Assembly: GCF_004339565.1 (NCBI RefSeq)
Contig: NZ_SMFZ01000001.1
Location: 2,666,001-2,730,000, forward strand
Direction of reading: 5' to 3'
Length of the DNA stretch: 64,000 bases
Source of the DNA: Pseudonocardia endophytica
Lineage (GTDB): Bacteria > Actinomycetota > Actinomycetes > Mycobacteriales > Pseudonocardiaceae
Of this stretch, positions 18,229 through 26,040 are shown in pieces; within the stretch, counting starts at the first letter, position 1, and every line of letters begins with the position of its first letter. A program made the position numbers and the translations under genes. A model generated the notes under the pieces. The model saw only the letters and a list, made by a program, of their open reading frames with translations, had not been told where the DNA came from and did no database searches.

Positions 18229-18570
18229 TCATCGCCGGTCGGGGCGCTCCACCACCGGCAGCCCGCGGGTGACCACCGGGATGTCCGGCGTCGTCTCCCC
18301 GACGTTCCGGCGGACCGGGCGGACCCCGGCCCCTGGGGCACCGACGGCGTCGAGAACCTCGGTGTCCGCACCGGGGCCGACGCCGTCGACACCGAGCGGA
18401 GCCGCTCCGCGCAGCTCGGCCCGGATCCGCCCCGGCCACCGCGCCATCTGGCCGGCGATCACGGCCACCGCGTCACGTCCGGCGGGCAACGCCACCACGA
18501 GCACCACGAGCAGCGCCACCACCGTCATGGCGACGGTCGCGGGCACTCCCATCCCGAACAGTCCCGGCAC
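18229..18570 (-). CDS. Small membrane protein, hypothetical
   Basis: The protein is 113 aa from GTG 18570, with GAGGAG 5 bases upstream. One strong helix at residues 8-29 (PATVAMTVVALLVVLVVALP) is followed by a short basic helical stretch and a disordered Gly/Pro/Val tail. Third codon positions are nearly all G or C and the ribosome site is good, so the frame is probably coding. No family recognised. It precedes the BI-1 gene in the same direction, with 145 bases between. Confidence 0.5.
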   Translation of the reverse strand: MPGLFGMGVPATVAMTVVALLVVLVVALPAGRDAVAVIAGQMARWPGRIRAELRGAAPLGVDGVGPGADTEVLDAVGAPGAGVRPVRRNVGETTPDIPVVTRGLPVVERPDRR

Positions 18571-18668
18571 GACGACTCCTCACGACCGGTGGGGAACTCC
18601 TCACCGGGGTACAACGACCGGACGTCCCGCCGGTCACCGTCGGGCGGGCGCCGGGGTTCCGCGACGCG

Positions 18669-18950
18669 TCAGGTGCGCAGGCGGCCGAGTCCCCGGTTGC
18701 GACGGACCCGCTGGCGCGCGGGCCGCAGCGCGCGGTCCAGCTCGTCACAGCGGGGGCACCGGGCGCCGTCCGGCTCGATCAACGGAGCCGGGGCGATCAG
18801 GTGCCCGCACAGCGCCTCGTAGCGGCCCATCCGCATCGCGTGCGGCGAGGACAGCTCCACGTCGGTCACCATGTGCGCGCGACTGTCGATCACCGAGGTG
18901 AGCGACACGATGTCGTACTCGGTGGCCTCCTGGCCCTGACCGGCGCTCAC
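18669..18950 (-). CDS. Hypothetical protein with CPRC zinc-ribbon-like motif
   Basis: The protein is 93 aa from GTG 18950. In-frame ATG 19028 is possible, but a leader peptide with its own ribosome site ends exactly on GTG 18950 (GTGA), arguing for coupled initiation there. Residues include HMVTDVELSSPHAMRMGRYE, an ALCGHLI segment and DGARCPRCDELDRAL, which together could bind zinc (C...CPRC). The tail is strongly basic. Short Cys-containing proteins of this layout are common beside DUF397/XRE pairs in Pseudonocardiaceae and Streptomyces; no function is established. Confidence 0.5.
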   Translation of the reverse strand: MSAGQGQEATEYDIVSLTSVIDSRAHMVTDVELSSPHAMRMGRYEALCGHLIAPAPLIEPDGARCPRCDELDRALRPARQRVRRNRGLGRLRT

Positions 18951-18994
18951 GACACGCCCGTCCCGACGGCTGTCCTCATCGCGGACCGGCGCAT
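18947..18994 (-). CDS. Possible 15-aa leader peptide coupled to the downstream gene
   Basis: ATG 18994 has GAGGAG 8 bases upstream. The peptide MRRSAMRTAVGTGVS ends with TGA overlapping the GTG start of the 93-aa protein. It is too short for codon statistics. The exact overlap is the only evidence. Confidence 0.3.
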   Translation of the reverse strand: MRRSAMRTAVGTGVS

Positions 18995-19147
18995 CAACAG
19001 GGCTCCTCGCGTGGTGTATGCATCCCATCGTGGCGAATGCAGGTACCGTTTGCAACCTCAGATGCAAGAACGTTTGTTACGCTCCGCGCTGAATCGCTCG
19101 GCTCGTTGCTCCGGGTGCCCGTGACTGCTGCGTCGTACGGAGGTCCC

Positions 19148-19381
19148 ATGAGTCACCCCAACGGTGTGCCCGCCGCGGACCTCGGCGGCGTCGTCTGGCG
19201 CCGGAGCTCGGAGAGCAACGCGACCGGCGAGTGCGTCGAGTTCGCCGTGCTCGACGGCGGGCACGTCGCCGTCCGCAACTCCCGCGACCCGCAGGGCCCC
19301 GCGCTGGTCTACACGCCCGCCGAGATCTCCGCGTTCGTGCACGGCGTCAAGGCCGGGGAGTTCGACGACCTGGTCCGGTGA
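19148..19381 (+). CDS. DUF397 protein
   Basis: The 77-aa protein shows the DUF397 signature: VWRRSSESNATGECVEFAVLDGGHVAVRNSRDPQGPALVYTPAEISAFV, read here in parts. ATG 19148 has GGAGG upstream. DUF397 proteins are small partners of the adjacent XRE/DUF5753 regulators in actinomycetes and affect development and secondary metabolism; some pairs behave like toxin-antitoxin modules. Here it precedes the XRE gene by 58 bases, whereas in many Streptomyces pairs the XRE gene comes first. The AT-richer DNA at 19011-19080 is a plausible promoter. Confidence 0.88.
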   Translation: MSHPNGVPAADLGGVVWRRSSESNATGECVEFAVLDGGHVAVRNSRDPQGPALVYTPAEISAFVHGVKAGEFDDLVR

Positions 19382-19439
19382 TCCCCGGAACCGGCATCAC
19401 CGCAGGCAGGGCGCCCGCAACGGCGGTACGGTCGTCGCC

Positions 19440-20318
19440 GTGAGCGATGCCGGGGGCGACGACGCGCTGTCCGCCGACCCCACCGCTCTGCGGATCATCC
19501 TGGGGACGCAGTTGCGCCGCCTGCGCGAGTCGGTCGGGATCACGCCGCAGGCCGCGGGCAACGCCATCCGGGCGTCCCACGCCAAGATCAGCCGTCTGGA
19601 GCTGGGGCGGGTCGGGCTCAAGGAGCGCGACGTCGTCGACCTGCTCGGTCTCTACGGCGTCACCGACGCCGACGAGCAGCGGCACTGGATCGGCCTGGTC
19701 CGGCGGGCCAACACGCCCGGCTGGTGGCAGTCCTACTCGGACATCCTGCCGTCCTGGTTCGAGCCCTACCTCCGCCTCGAGCAGGCCGCCCAGGTCATCC
19801 GCACGTACCAGGTCCAGCTCGTCCCGGGGCTGCTGCAGTCCGAGCCGTACGCCCGCGCGGTCACCGCGCTGGCCGACGACCGCGAGGACGCGAACGAGCT
19901 CGAGCGCCGGGTGCACGTCCGGATGACCCGCCAGAAGCTCCTCGCCGAGCCGGACTCGCCGACCCTGTGGGCCGTCGTCGAGGAGGCCGCGTTGCGCAGG
20001 CTCACCGACACGCCGTCGCTGCTGCGCAGCCAGGTCGAGCACCTCCTCACGCTGTCCGCGCTGCCGGCGGTCACGCTGCAGGTGATGCCGCTGCAGGCAG
20101 GCGGTCACCCAGGTGCGGGCGGGCCGTTCACGATCCTGCGCTTCGCCGAGGCCGACCTGCCCGACGTCGTCTACCTCGAGCAGCTGACCAGTTCGCTGTA
20201 CCTGGACAAGCGCTCCGACGTGGAGCGGCACATCCAGGTGATGGACCGGATCTGCGTGCAGGCCCGGACGCCGGAGGCGTCCACCGACCTGCTGCACGGT
20301 CTGCTGCGGAGCGCCTGA
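19440..20318 (+). CDS. XRE-family regulator with DUF5753 domain
   Basis: The protein is 292 aa from GTG 19440. TACGGT lies 7 bases upstream, so it may have its own leaderless message. N-terminal helix-turn-helix at about 15-75 (LGTQLRRLRESVGITPQAAGNAIRASHAKISRLELG, read in parts) is followed by the DUF5753 effector domain with PSWFEPYLRLEQAAQVIRTY, QLVPGLLQSEPYARAV and VMPLQAGGHPGAGGPFTILRF. It forms the cognate pair with the upstream DUF397 gene. Its ligand and targets are unknown. Confidence 0.88.
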   Translation: MSDAGGDDALSADPTALRIILGTQLRRLRESVGITPQAAGNAIRASHAKISRLELGRVGLKERDVVDLLGLYGVTDADEQRHWIGLVRRANTPGWWQSYSDILPSWFEPYLRLEQAAQVIRTYQVQLVPGLLQSEPYARAVTALADDREDANELERRVHVRMTRQKLLAEPDSPTLWAVVEEAALRRLTDTPSLLRSQVEHLLTLSALPAVTLQVMPLQAGGHPGAGGPFTILRFAEADLPDVVYLEQLTSSLYLDKRSDVERHIQVMDRICVQARTPEASTDLLHGLLRSA

Positions 20319-20319
20319 C

Positions 20320-21381
20320 TCATCCGAGAAGAGCGCGTGCCTCGCTCCACATCCGGGTCACGATCTCCCCGGCCGGGTCGGTCGTGGCCAGCGCGGCGTT
20401 CTGCCCGGCCCAGTGGTTCGCCCGATCCACCGTCCCCGGCTCCCCCGCCCGCATCCTGGCCACCAGACCGCGCTGCTGCGGGTACGGCGCGGGCAGCGGG
20501 GCGCCGTCGTCGTTCCACGCGGTGACGTAGCGGGTCGGTGCGGCACGGCCGAGGCGGCCGCTGTACGCGCGGGTCGGGACGGTGCGCTCAGGCGCGAGTC
20601 CCACGAGTGCGGCCGACCAGCCGGGGTCGATGCCGGTCTCCGGCGCGCGCAGCAGCGCGGTGCCCACCTGGACCGCACTGGCGCCGAGCGTCAGCGCCGC
20701 GGCCAGGCACCGACCGTCGGCGATCCCGCCGGCCGCGACGATCGGCACGTCCAGCACGTCGGCCATCCGCGGCAGCAGCGCGAACAACGAGACGACGGTG
20801 CTCTCGGCGTCCGCCGGGTCGGTCGTGCCGCGGTGCCCGCCCGCCTCCATCCCCTGTGCGACGACGGCGTCGGCGCCCGCGTCCTGCGCGGCGAGCGCGT
20901 CGTCCACGGTCGTGGCGCAGGCGAACCACGCGATGCCCGCGCCGTGCAGGCGGCGCACGTACGCGTCGTCGAACCGGCCCATGATCGACGAGACCACGGT
21001 CGGCCGGGCCCCGAGCATCGCCGCGCACTGCTCGTCGAAGTCGGGGGGTGGGCCCTTCGGGTCGCCGATCGAGCCCATCGTGGACAGGAACCGCTCCGCG
21101 GCGGCGACCCGCTCCGGGTCGTCCACCGGCGGGTCCGGGACCCACACGTTGAGCTGCACCGGGCCGCTCGAGCCGGCCCGGAACGTCTCCATCCATTCCG
21201 CGATGCGGGCGGGCGGGTCGTTGACCACGCCGTTCGCACCCATCCCGCCCGCCCCGGCGACGGCGACGGCCAGCGCGGGCGGACACGCCCCCGCCATCGG
21301 CGCCTCCACCACCGGCACCGTCATGCCGTACCGGGCACAGAACCGCTCGGCCCGCTGCAGCGGGCTCCCCGAGACCGTCAC
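20320..21381 (-). CDS. Nitronate monooxygenase-like FMN enzyme
   Basis: The protein is 353 aa from GTG 21381. It has the TIM-barrel of NAD(P)H-dependent flavin oxidoreductases: VVEAPMAG at the start, then GGMGANG, the FMN phosphate segments QGMEAGGHRGT and PIVAAGGIADGRCLAAALTLGASAVQVGTALL. The family oxidises alkyl nitronates or acts as a quinone or enoyl reductase. It is divergent from the orphan proteasome gene with 60 bases between, and convergent with the XRE gene with one base between stops. Confidence 0.82.
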   Translation of the reverse strand: MTVSGSPLQRAERFCARYGMTVPVVEAPMAGACPPALAVAVAGAGGMGANGVVNDPPARIAEWMETFRAGSSGPVQLNVWVPDPPVDDPERVAAAERFLSTMGSIGDPKGPPPDFDEQCAAMLGARPTVVSSIMGRFDDAYVRRLHGAGIAWFACATTVDDALAAQDAGADAVVAQGMEAGGHRGTTDPADAESTVVSLFALLPRMADVLDVPIVAAGGIADGRCLAAALTLGASAVQVGTALLRAPETGIDPGWSAALVGLAPERTVPTRAYSGRLGRAAPTRYVTAWNDDGAPLPAPYPQQRGLVARMRAGEPGTVDRANHWAGQNAALATTDPAGEIVTRMWSEARALLG

Positions 21382-21441
21382 GACCGGCAGTCTGCCGCCC
21401 GCTGTGGACCCCTGTCCGCCCGACGGGCAGGATCGGCGGAC

Positions 21442-22245
21442 ATGATCGGTGACACGTCGTTCGTCGAGTACCTGCGCGAGCACGCGCCGCAGAAGCTCCC
21501 GAGCCGGCTGCCCCGCGACCCGGCGCTGCGCGTCGACGGCGGCCTGCGTGCACCGCACGGCACCACGATCATCGCGTTCACCTGGGCCGACGGCGTCCTC
21601 CTCGCCGGCGACCGCCGCGCCACGTCGGGCAACGTCATCGCGCAGAAGGATCTGGAGAAGGTCGTCGTCGTCGACGAGTTCTCCGCCGCAGGGTTCGCCG
21701 GCTCGGTCGGGCACGCGCTCGAGATGCTGAAGCTGTTCGTCGCCGAGGTCGAGCAGTACGAGAAGCTCGAGGGCGGACCGCTCAGTATCGAGGGCAAGAC
21801 CCGCAGGCTGTCCACCGTGGTCCGGGAGAACCTGCCGGCCGCGATGCAGGGCTTCCTCGCCCTCCCGCTGTTCGCGGGCTTCGACCCGACGGTCCCGGAC
21901 CCGGCCGCCGCGTCCTGGATCGTGTCCTACGACCCGACCGGCGACACGGTCCGCGACCGGCAGGGCTACGAGTCGATCGGCTCCGGTTCGGTGTACGCGA
22001 AGTCGGCGCTCAAGAAGCGGCACGACCCGTCCGCCGGCCGGGACACCGCCGTCGCCACCGCCGTCGAGGCCCTCTGGGACGCGGCCGACGACGACAGCGC
22101 GACCGGCGGGCCGGACCTGATCAGGGACCTCCTCCCCAACCTGGTCACGGTGACCGCCCGCGGCACGGAGAGGGTTCCGGACGGCGAGGTGCGGGCCGCG
22201 ACCGAACACATGCTCGCCCGGCGGGCACAGCGTCCGGGCGGCTGA
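21442..22245 (+). CDS. Orphan 20S proteasome beta-type subunit (PrcB paralogue)
   Basis: The 267-aa protein has a 40-residue propeptide ending in HG, then a mature chain starting TTIIAFTWADGVLLAGDRR. Processing would expose Thr41 as catalytic Thr1. Asp17, Lys33 (KDLEKV), the GSGS turn and DDDSATGGPDL match M. tuberculosis PrcB, as does YEKLEGGPL. It is therefore expected to be an active threonine protease. A proteasome needs alpha subunits, yet no prcA, pup, dop, mpa or pafA is next to it. Neighbours are a nitronate monooxygenase-like gene and an AraC-type regulator. It may be a second beta subunit that assembles with the main proteasome, or a separate particle. CAGGAT 8 bases before ATG suggests a leaderless start; GGCGGA could serve as ribosome site. 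Confidence 0.86.
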   Translation: MIGDTSFVEYLREHAPQKLPSRLPRDPALRVDGGLRAPHGTTIIAFTWADGVLLAGDRRATSGNVIAQKDLEKVVVVDEFSAAGFAGSVGHALEMLKLFVAEVEQYEKLEGGPLSIEGKTRRLSTVVRENLPAAMQGFLALPLFAGFDPTVPDPAAASWIVSYDPTGDTVRDRQGYESIGSGSVYAKSALKKRHDPSAGRDTAVATAVEALWDAADDDSATGGPDLIRDLLPNLVTVTARGTERVPDGEVRAATEHMLARRAQRPGG

Positions 22246-22390
22246 CCGCTGCGCGTCCGCCGTCGACCGTCGGGCTCACGCGGCGGGTCTCCTGCTGGCC
22301 GCCCGGGCGCACGCGGTCACGACCAGTTGCCGGGTCAGGTCACGGGACAGTAACTTCTCCTCCCGTACTTCAAGGTCACGGGGGACCACG

Positions 22391-23374
22391 GTGGCGACAT
22401 CGGCGCACGTCGAGCGGGTCGAGATCCGGACGACCGACCCGGAGCGGGCGCACGAGACGCTGACCTCCATGTACGCCGCGCACACGCCCCGCCTGCACGG
22501 CAGCCGGGAACGCTTCCGGTTCCGGATCTCCGGCGCCGGCACCGACGTCCTGCGCGTCGACGAGCTGGCGCACAGCATGGGGCTGGACTCGCGCCAGGAC
22601 GCCCCGTACGACGCGCTGATCGCGGTGGAGCTGCTCAGCGGGCAGATCGACTTCGCCAACGGCCGGACGTCGATGGTCCCCGCCGTCGGCGGCGTCCTGC
22701 TCGGGGACCCGCACCGGCCGAACCGCGTGCACTGGTCCGACGTGGTCGTCCGCACGACCCGGCTCGACCTCGCGGCGGCGCGGCGTGTCGTCGAGGACCT
22801 GACCGGCATGCCGGCGGCCCGGGTCGATTTCGAGCTGTCCGCGCCGGTGAGCGCCTCCGCCGCCCGCTACTTCCGGGCCGTCGTCGAGCGCGTCCGGCGC
22901 GACGTGCTGCCGGACGACGAGCTGCTGGCCCAGCCGCTGGTGCGGAGCGAGGTGTTCCGCCAGCTCGTCGTGGCGTTCCTGTCCACGTTCCCGAACAGCG
23001 CCTCGCGGGCGCAGGAGGACCGCCCGGAGCCGCACAGCCTTGGCGCGGAGCCCGCCGTGGTCCGGCGGGCCGTGGGCTTCGTCGAGTCCAACGCGCACCG
23101 CGACATCGGCCTCGGCGAGATCGCGCAGGCGGCCCGGATCGGCCCGCGCGGCCTGCAGCACGCGTTCCGCAAGCACCGCGGCTGCGCACCGACCGAGTAC
23201 CTGCGCCAGGTCCGGATGGACTACGCCCACCAGGAGCTGCTGGCCGCCGACCCGAGCCACGGGGACACCGTCGCCGCGATCGCCGCACGCTGGGGATTCC
23301 TGCACGCGGGCCGGTTCTCGATCGGCTACCGCTCGATGTACGGGCGCTCTCCCAGCGACACGCTGCGGCACTGA
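22391..23374 (+). CDS. AraC-family transcriptional regulator
   Basis: The protein is 327 aa from GTG 22391. The N-terminal AraC-binding-2-type sensor domain spans about 1-210. The C-terminal double HTH at about 225-325 carries RAVGFVESNAHRDIGLGEIAQAARIGPRGLQ, then RKHRGCAPTEYLRQVRMDYAHQELL and the terminal GRFSIGYRSMYGRSPSDTLR (quoted in parts), which is the AraC signature. Ligand and targets unknown. It follows the orphan beta subunit gene by 145 bases and could be its regulator, but no evidence ties them beyond position. Confidence 0.85.
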   Translation: MATSAHVERVEIRTTDPERAHETLTSMYAAHTPRLHGSRERFRFRISGAGTDVLRVDELAHSMGLDSRQDAPYDALIAVELLSGQIDFANGRTSMVPAVGGVLLGDPHRPNRVHWSDVVVRTTRLDLAAARRVVEDLTGMPAARVDFELSAPVSASAARYFRAVVERVRRDVLPDDELLAQPLVRSEVFRQLVVAFLSTFPNSASRAQEDRPEPHSLGAEPAVVRRAVGFVESNAHRDIGLGEIAQAARIGPRGLQHAFRKHRGCAPTEYLRQVRMDYAHQELLAADPSHGDTVAAIAARWGFLHAGRFSIGYRSMYGRSPSDTLRH

Positions 23375-23425
23375 GCCGGCCCTTCTCGCGCCGAAACTGT
23401 CGGTGCCCCGCCCTACGGTGCGCCC

Positions 23426-23908
23426 ATGGATTCGACGGCCCCTCAGCAGGACGATCCGGTCATGACGCGGATCGGCGAGGCCGTGCAGCTCGGCCACGCC
23501 GGGGACGCGGCGGGCGCGCGCCGGCGGTTCGCGGAGATCTGGGAGGACGTCGGGGCGGGCGGCGATCCGCTGCACCGCTGCGCGCTGGCGCACTACGCCG
23601 CCGACGTGCAGGAGGACCCGGACGAGGAGCTGCGGTGGGACCGGCTGGCCCTGGCGGCGGCCGACGAGCTCGGAGACGGCCGGGCCCGCGCGTTCCACCC
23701 CGCGCTCGATGTGACCGCCTTCTACCCGTCGCTGCACCTGAACCTGGCCGACGTGCTCCGCAGGCTGGGCGACGCCGCGCAGGCCGGTCACCATCTCCAG
23801 CAGGCCCGTGCGGCGGTGGGCAGGCTTCCGGACGACGGGTACGGACAGATGATCCGCAGCGGCGTCGAGCGGTGCGCAGCGCGCCTCGAGGCCGGGGACG
23901 CGTCGTGA
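23426..23908 (+). CDS. TPR-like helical repeat protein
   Basis: The 160-aa protein is built of amphipathic helix pairs: RIGEAVQLGHAGDAAGARRRFAEIWE, HRCALAHYAADVQEDPDEELRWDRLALAAA (in parts), YPSLHLNLADVLRRLGDAAQAGHHLQQA. The spacing fits tetratricopeptide repeats. The start ATG 23426 has TACGGT 6 bases upstream, another leaderless pattern. Likely a protein-interaction factor; no specific partner known. Confidence 0.65.
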   Translation: MDSTAPQQDDPVMTRIGEAVQLGHAGDAAGARRRFAEIWEDVGAGGDPLHRCALAHYAADVQEDPDEELRWDRLALAAADELGDGRARAFHPALDVTAFYPSLHLNLADVLRRLGDAAQAGHHLQQARAAVGRLPDDGYGQMIRSGVERCAARLEAGDAS

Positions 23909-23929
23909 CCACGCGCTACCCTGCGGCGC

Positions 23930-24154
23930 ATGGGGACACTGGTCGGGGCGACGGCGGTCGTCGTGCTGTTCGCCGTCGTCCTCGGTGGGCTCGCGTGGGC
24001 GGCCGGACGGGTCCGGCGCCGCGGCGGCGGCGAGTCGTTGATGCAGCCGTTCGACGAGATCTGGCACCCGGCGGCACACCACGCGCGCGTGCACGTCGAG
24101 ACACAGGAGGAGGTGCCGGCACCGGCACCGTCTCCCGGCGACAGGCTGGTCTGA
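23930..24154 (+). CDS. DUF6191 small membrane protein
   Basis: The 74-aa protein has one membrane helix (residues 4-25), a basic RVRRRGGG patch, then DEIWHPAAHHARVHVETQEEVPAPAPSPGD. The D-E-I-x-H-P-A-A-H motif with an acidic and Pro-rich tail matches the actinobacterial DUF6191 family as I know it. TACCCT lies 7 bases before ATG 23930, so it is likely leaderless. It is the last intact gene before the decayed island. Confidence 0.7.
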   Translation: MGTLVGATAVVVLFAVVLGGLAWAAGRVRRRGGGESLMQPFDEIWHPAAHHARVHVETQEEVPAPAPSPGDRLV

Positions 24155-24182
24155 CGGCCGGCCCCGCGGAGAGGCGGCGGCG

Positions 24183-24341
24183 ATGAGCGGGTTCGTGCTC
24201 CCGGACGGCGGTGGCGACGCCTACGCGTGGCGGGGCGCCGAGGTCCGGATCGAGGCGTCGGCCAGTACCGGATCCACACTGGACACCTCGGTGGGCCACC
24301 GGCCTAGCTCGCACCCGACCGCCGCAGTTCGGCGCCGGTGA
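24183..24341 (+). pseudogene. Truncated cupin-domain protein gene (5' fragment)
   Basis: ATG 24183 opens a frame reading SGFVLPDGGGDAYAWRGAE then VRIEASA, typical of the N-terminus of small actinobacterial cupin proteins just before the His-rich barrel. At about 24265 the match stops and unrelated sequence leads to a TGA at 24339. The whole metal-binding cupin barrel is missing. A deletion or junction probably removed it. It marks the left edge of the accessory region. Confidence 0.5.
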
Positions 24342-24460
24342 ACAGCGCCGTTGTCGAGAGCCCTTCTGCGGCCAGGTTCTGGCTCCCGCCCTCCTCGCGA
24401 TCGACGACACACAGGACGTGCTCGACCAGTGCCCCGCGTTCGCGCAGGGCCGCTGTCGAC
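24304..24460 (-). pseudogene. Remnant of an orotate phosphoribosyltransferase-like gene (3' fragment)
   Basis: The minus strand encodes TAALRERGALVEHVLCVVDREEGG (in parts), then NLAAEGL and ALFTGAELRR, which follows the C-terminal end of PyrE-type phosphoribosyltransferases. The PRPP-binding loop and everything N-terminal are absent or frame-broken. It is probably a decayed extra copy, not the pyrimidine-pathway gene. Confidence 0.45.
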
Positions 24461-24854
24461 AGGAGGACCTGACGGCACACCCGCCTGACCGCGGCCGTCC
24501 TCGCCGTCATCGGGAACACCCCCGGCCCGGTCGAGCGCGCGGCCCGCGCCCTGCGCCTCGAGCATCTGCACTCCCGACGGGCCCGCTGGTGGCCGTCCTG
24601 ACCCGCTCTACCGATCCCGGGCGTGCCGTTCGTCGCCATCAACGCCGCGATCCGCGCCGGGCACGAGGAGTCCGCCCGCTTCCGGGCTCGGGGAGAACCC
24701 CGATGCATGAAACGTCAGCGCCTCTTCAGCGTGGCCGCCCGCTGCGGGCCGGTCATCTCACGGAAAGTCACGATCGCGGCCTGACGCTCCAACTTCGGCA
24801 CGGCGTCTCGTGCCGGGCCGGCTACGCCCGGCCGCGGAGCTCCATCGCGGAGAC
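24461..24854. other. Degenerate DNA without intact gene
   Basis: Short protein-like stretches occur on the plus strand (LTAAVLAVIGNTPGPVERAARAL near 24480-24550, VPFVAINAAIRAGHEESARF near 24624-24685), but in different frames broken by stops. I cannot name their source. It reads as gene debris. Confidence 0.45.
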
Positions 24855-25499
24855 TCACTCGCGGCCCAGTTCGGTACAGATGCAGACCGTGTTCCCGTCC
24901 GGATCTGCGAGCACGACGAAGGCCGGAGAACGACCGTCGTCGACGACGCTTCCTCCCGCCGCAACCGCCGCGGCGATCCGTTCCCCGGCGACCTCCGGAG
25001 GGACGGTGACGTCGAGATGGAAGCGCTGCCGATCAGGGGCAGTCGAGTCCGTTGCCTGGAACCACATCGACGGGAGCCCCTGGGCGGGATCGACAACGTC
25101 CCTGCCTTCGTCGTGTCCGGCAAGGACCGCCGCCCAGAACGGTCGCACCGAGTCGGAGACGGGAGTGTCCAGCGCCAACTCCATCACCTGCACACGCTGT
25201 GGTCGTGATGTCAGATCCCGATCACGAGCGAGGAGGCTGATCCGCTCGGCCAGGAGGACGTCCTGCTGGGTGACCCCACCTACGTCGGCAGTGCGTAGCG
25301 CGATCCGGACATGTCCGGCGCGCAGATCCACGTGTAGATGGTCATCGTCCGCACCGGCGGCCTCCGCGACCACATCGACGAACGTGGCCCCGTCGCGAAA
25401 CGAACGGGTGTCGAAGTGGGCGTGCAGCGCTCCCAGCAACCACCGCCAGTCCGTCAGGTCGACCTCATGAACACCGAGACGAGCTGCGACCTGTTCCAC
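24855..25499 (-). CDS. Pterin dehydratase-like plus glyoxalase (VOC) domain protein
   Basis: The protein is about 214 aa from GTG 25499; the start is uncertain because the frame stays open further upstream into repeat DNA. Residues 1-95 resemble 4a-hydroxytetrahydrobiopterin dehydratase (LTDWRWLLGALHAHFDTRSF, then DDDHLHVDLRAGHVRIAL, VGGVTQQDVLLAERIS). The expected HHP ligand triplet is changed to HLH, so dehydratase activity is doubtful. Residues 100-214 form a VOC/Glyoxalase-6-like domain ending AFVVLADPDGNTVCICTE. The two-domain build is known in actinobacteria. Function unknown. Confidence 0.7.
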   Translation of the reverse strand: MEQVAARLGVHEVDLTDWRWLLGALHAHFDTRSFRDGATFVDVVAEAAGADDDHLHVDLRAGHVRIALRTADVGGVTQQDVLLAERISLLARDRDLTSRPQRVQVMELALDTPVSDSVRPFWAAVLAGHDEGRDVVDPAQGLPSMWFQATDSTAPDRQRFHLDVTVPPEVAGERIAAAVAAGGSVVDDGRSPAFVVLADPDGNTVCICTELGRE

Positions 25500-25592
25500 A
25501 CCGCGACCGTAGGCCGTCAGGTCGCGACCGAGTCGCGTACGATCCGCGACGCAAGTCGGTGGTGGATTTACAGGGAGCTGCCTTACCCGCTC

Positions 25593-25737
25593 TGACCTGC
25601 GGCGGAGTAGCGGACCACCCGTCGGCGTCCGCGTACAGTCCGCAGGTCGCATCGGCCGGGGTTGTAGCCCACTCCTCCCCCGTCTCCCTCGTCCTGGCCG
25701 CACTGCTCGTCGTGGTGTCGGGGGCCACGGGTGGCGG
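25593..25737. repeat. Direct repeat A, copy 1
   Basis: About 145 bp sharing long stretches with 28031-28171 in the same orientation: TGACCTGCG at the start, the CTCCTCCCCCGT...CTCGTCGTGGTGTCGGGGG core near the end. Diverged by substitutions and small indels. No coding function seen. It precedes repeat B and the degenerate tRNA. Confidence 0.65.
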
Positions 25738-25774
25738 ATCGCCGATGCGCTCGGGGAGCCGGACCGTGGCTGGG

Positions 25775-25978
25775 ACTTCGACACGTATTCGACACAGGCA
25801 CCCGGCCAGGACCGCTCAGGGCCGGGACGCCCGGACAACATCATCCGCCGCGTTGTGCGCATCCGCGCTGGTCAGAGCAACAAGACCGGACTCAGGACCG
25901 GTGCCCCCGGTGGGACTCGAACCCACACTGGGACCCCTTTAAGGGGGCCGCGCGCTCTCTGCCACCTGGACTCTCACT
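25775..25978 (-). repeat. Direct repeat B copy 1, including the degenerate tRNA
   Basis: Shares with 29231-29432 the motif around CACGTATTCGACACAGG, the CCCGGACAACATCA segment, GCTGGTCAG and the whole 3' half of the tRNA gene. A third short version of the first motif is at 26015-26038. Together with repeat A it indicates duplication of the tRNA locus and its downstream flank. Confidence 0.65.
25902..25978 (-). pseudogene. Degenerate class I tRNA copy with UAA anticodon
   Basis: The 3' half (anticodon arm, variable loop, T arm, 3' acceptor strand 25903-25909) is nearly identical to the intact tRNA at 29360-29432, with anticodon loop CTTAAAG. The 5' half keeps only a rough D-arm (GGTGGCAGA) and the 5' acceptor strand cannot pair with the 3' strand. 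It is either a relic attachment site left by an element that integrated into the tRNA 3' end, or a dead duplicate. Confidence 0.65.
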
Positions 25979-26040
25979 TGCGATGATCCGCGGTCCGGGC
26001 ATCAGCCGATCGGAACTTCGGCACGTACTCGGCGCACGTC

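Noticed and set aside
24304..24708. 134-codon minus-strand frame as an intact gene
   Set aside because: Only the C-terminal third resembles PyrE; the rest is Arg-rich noise, so it is treated as a remnant.
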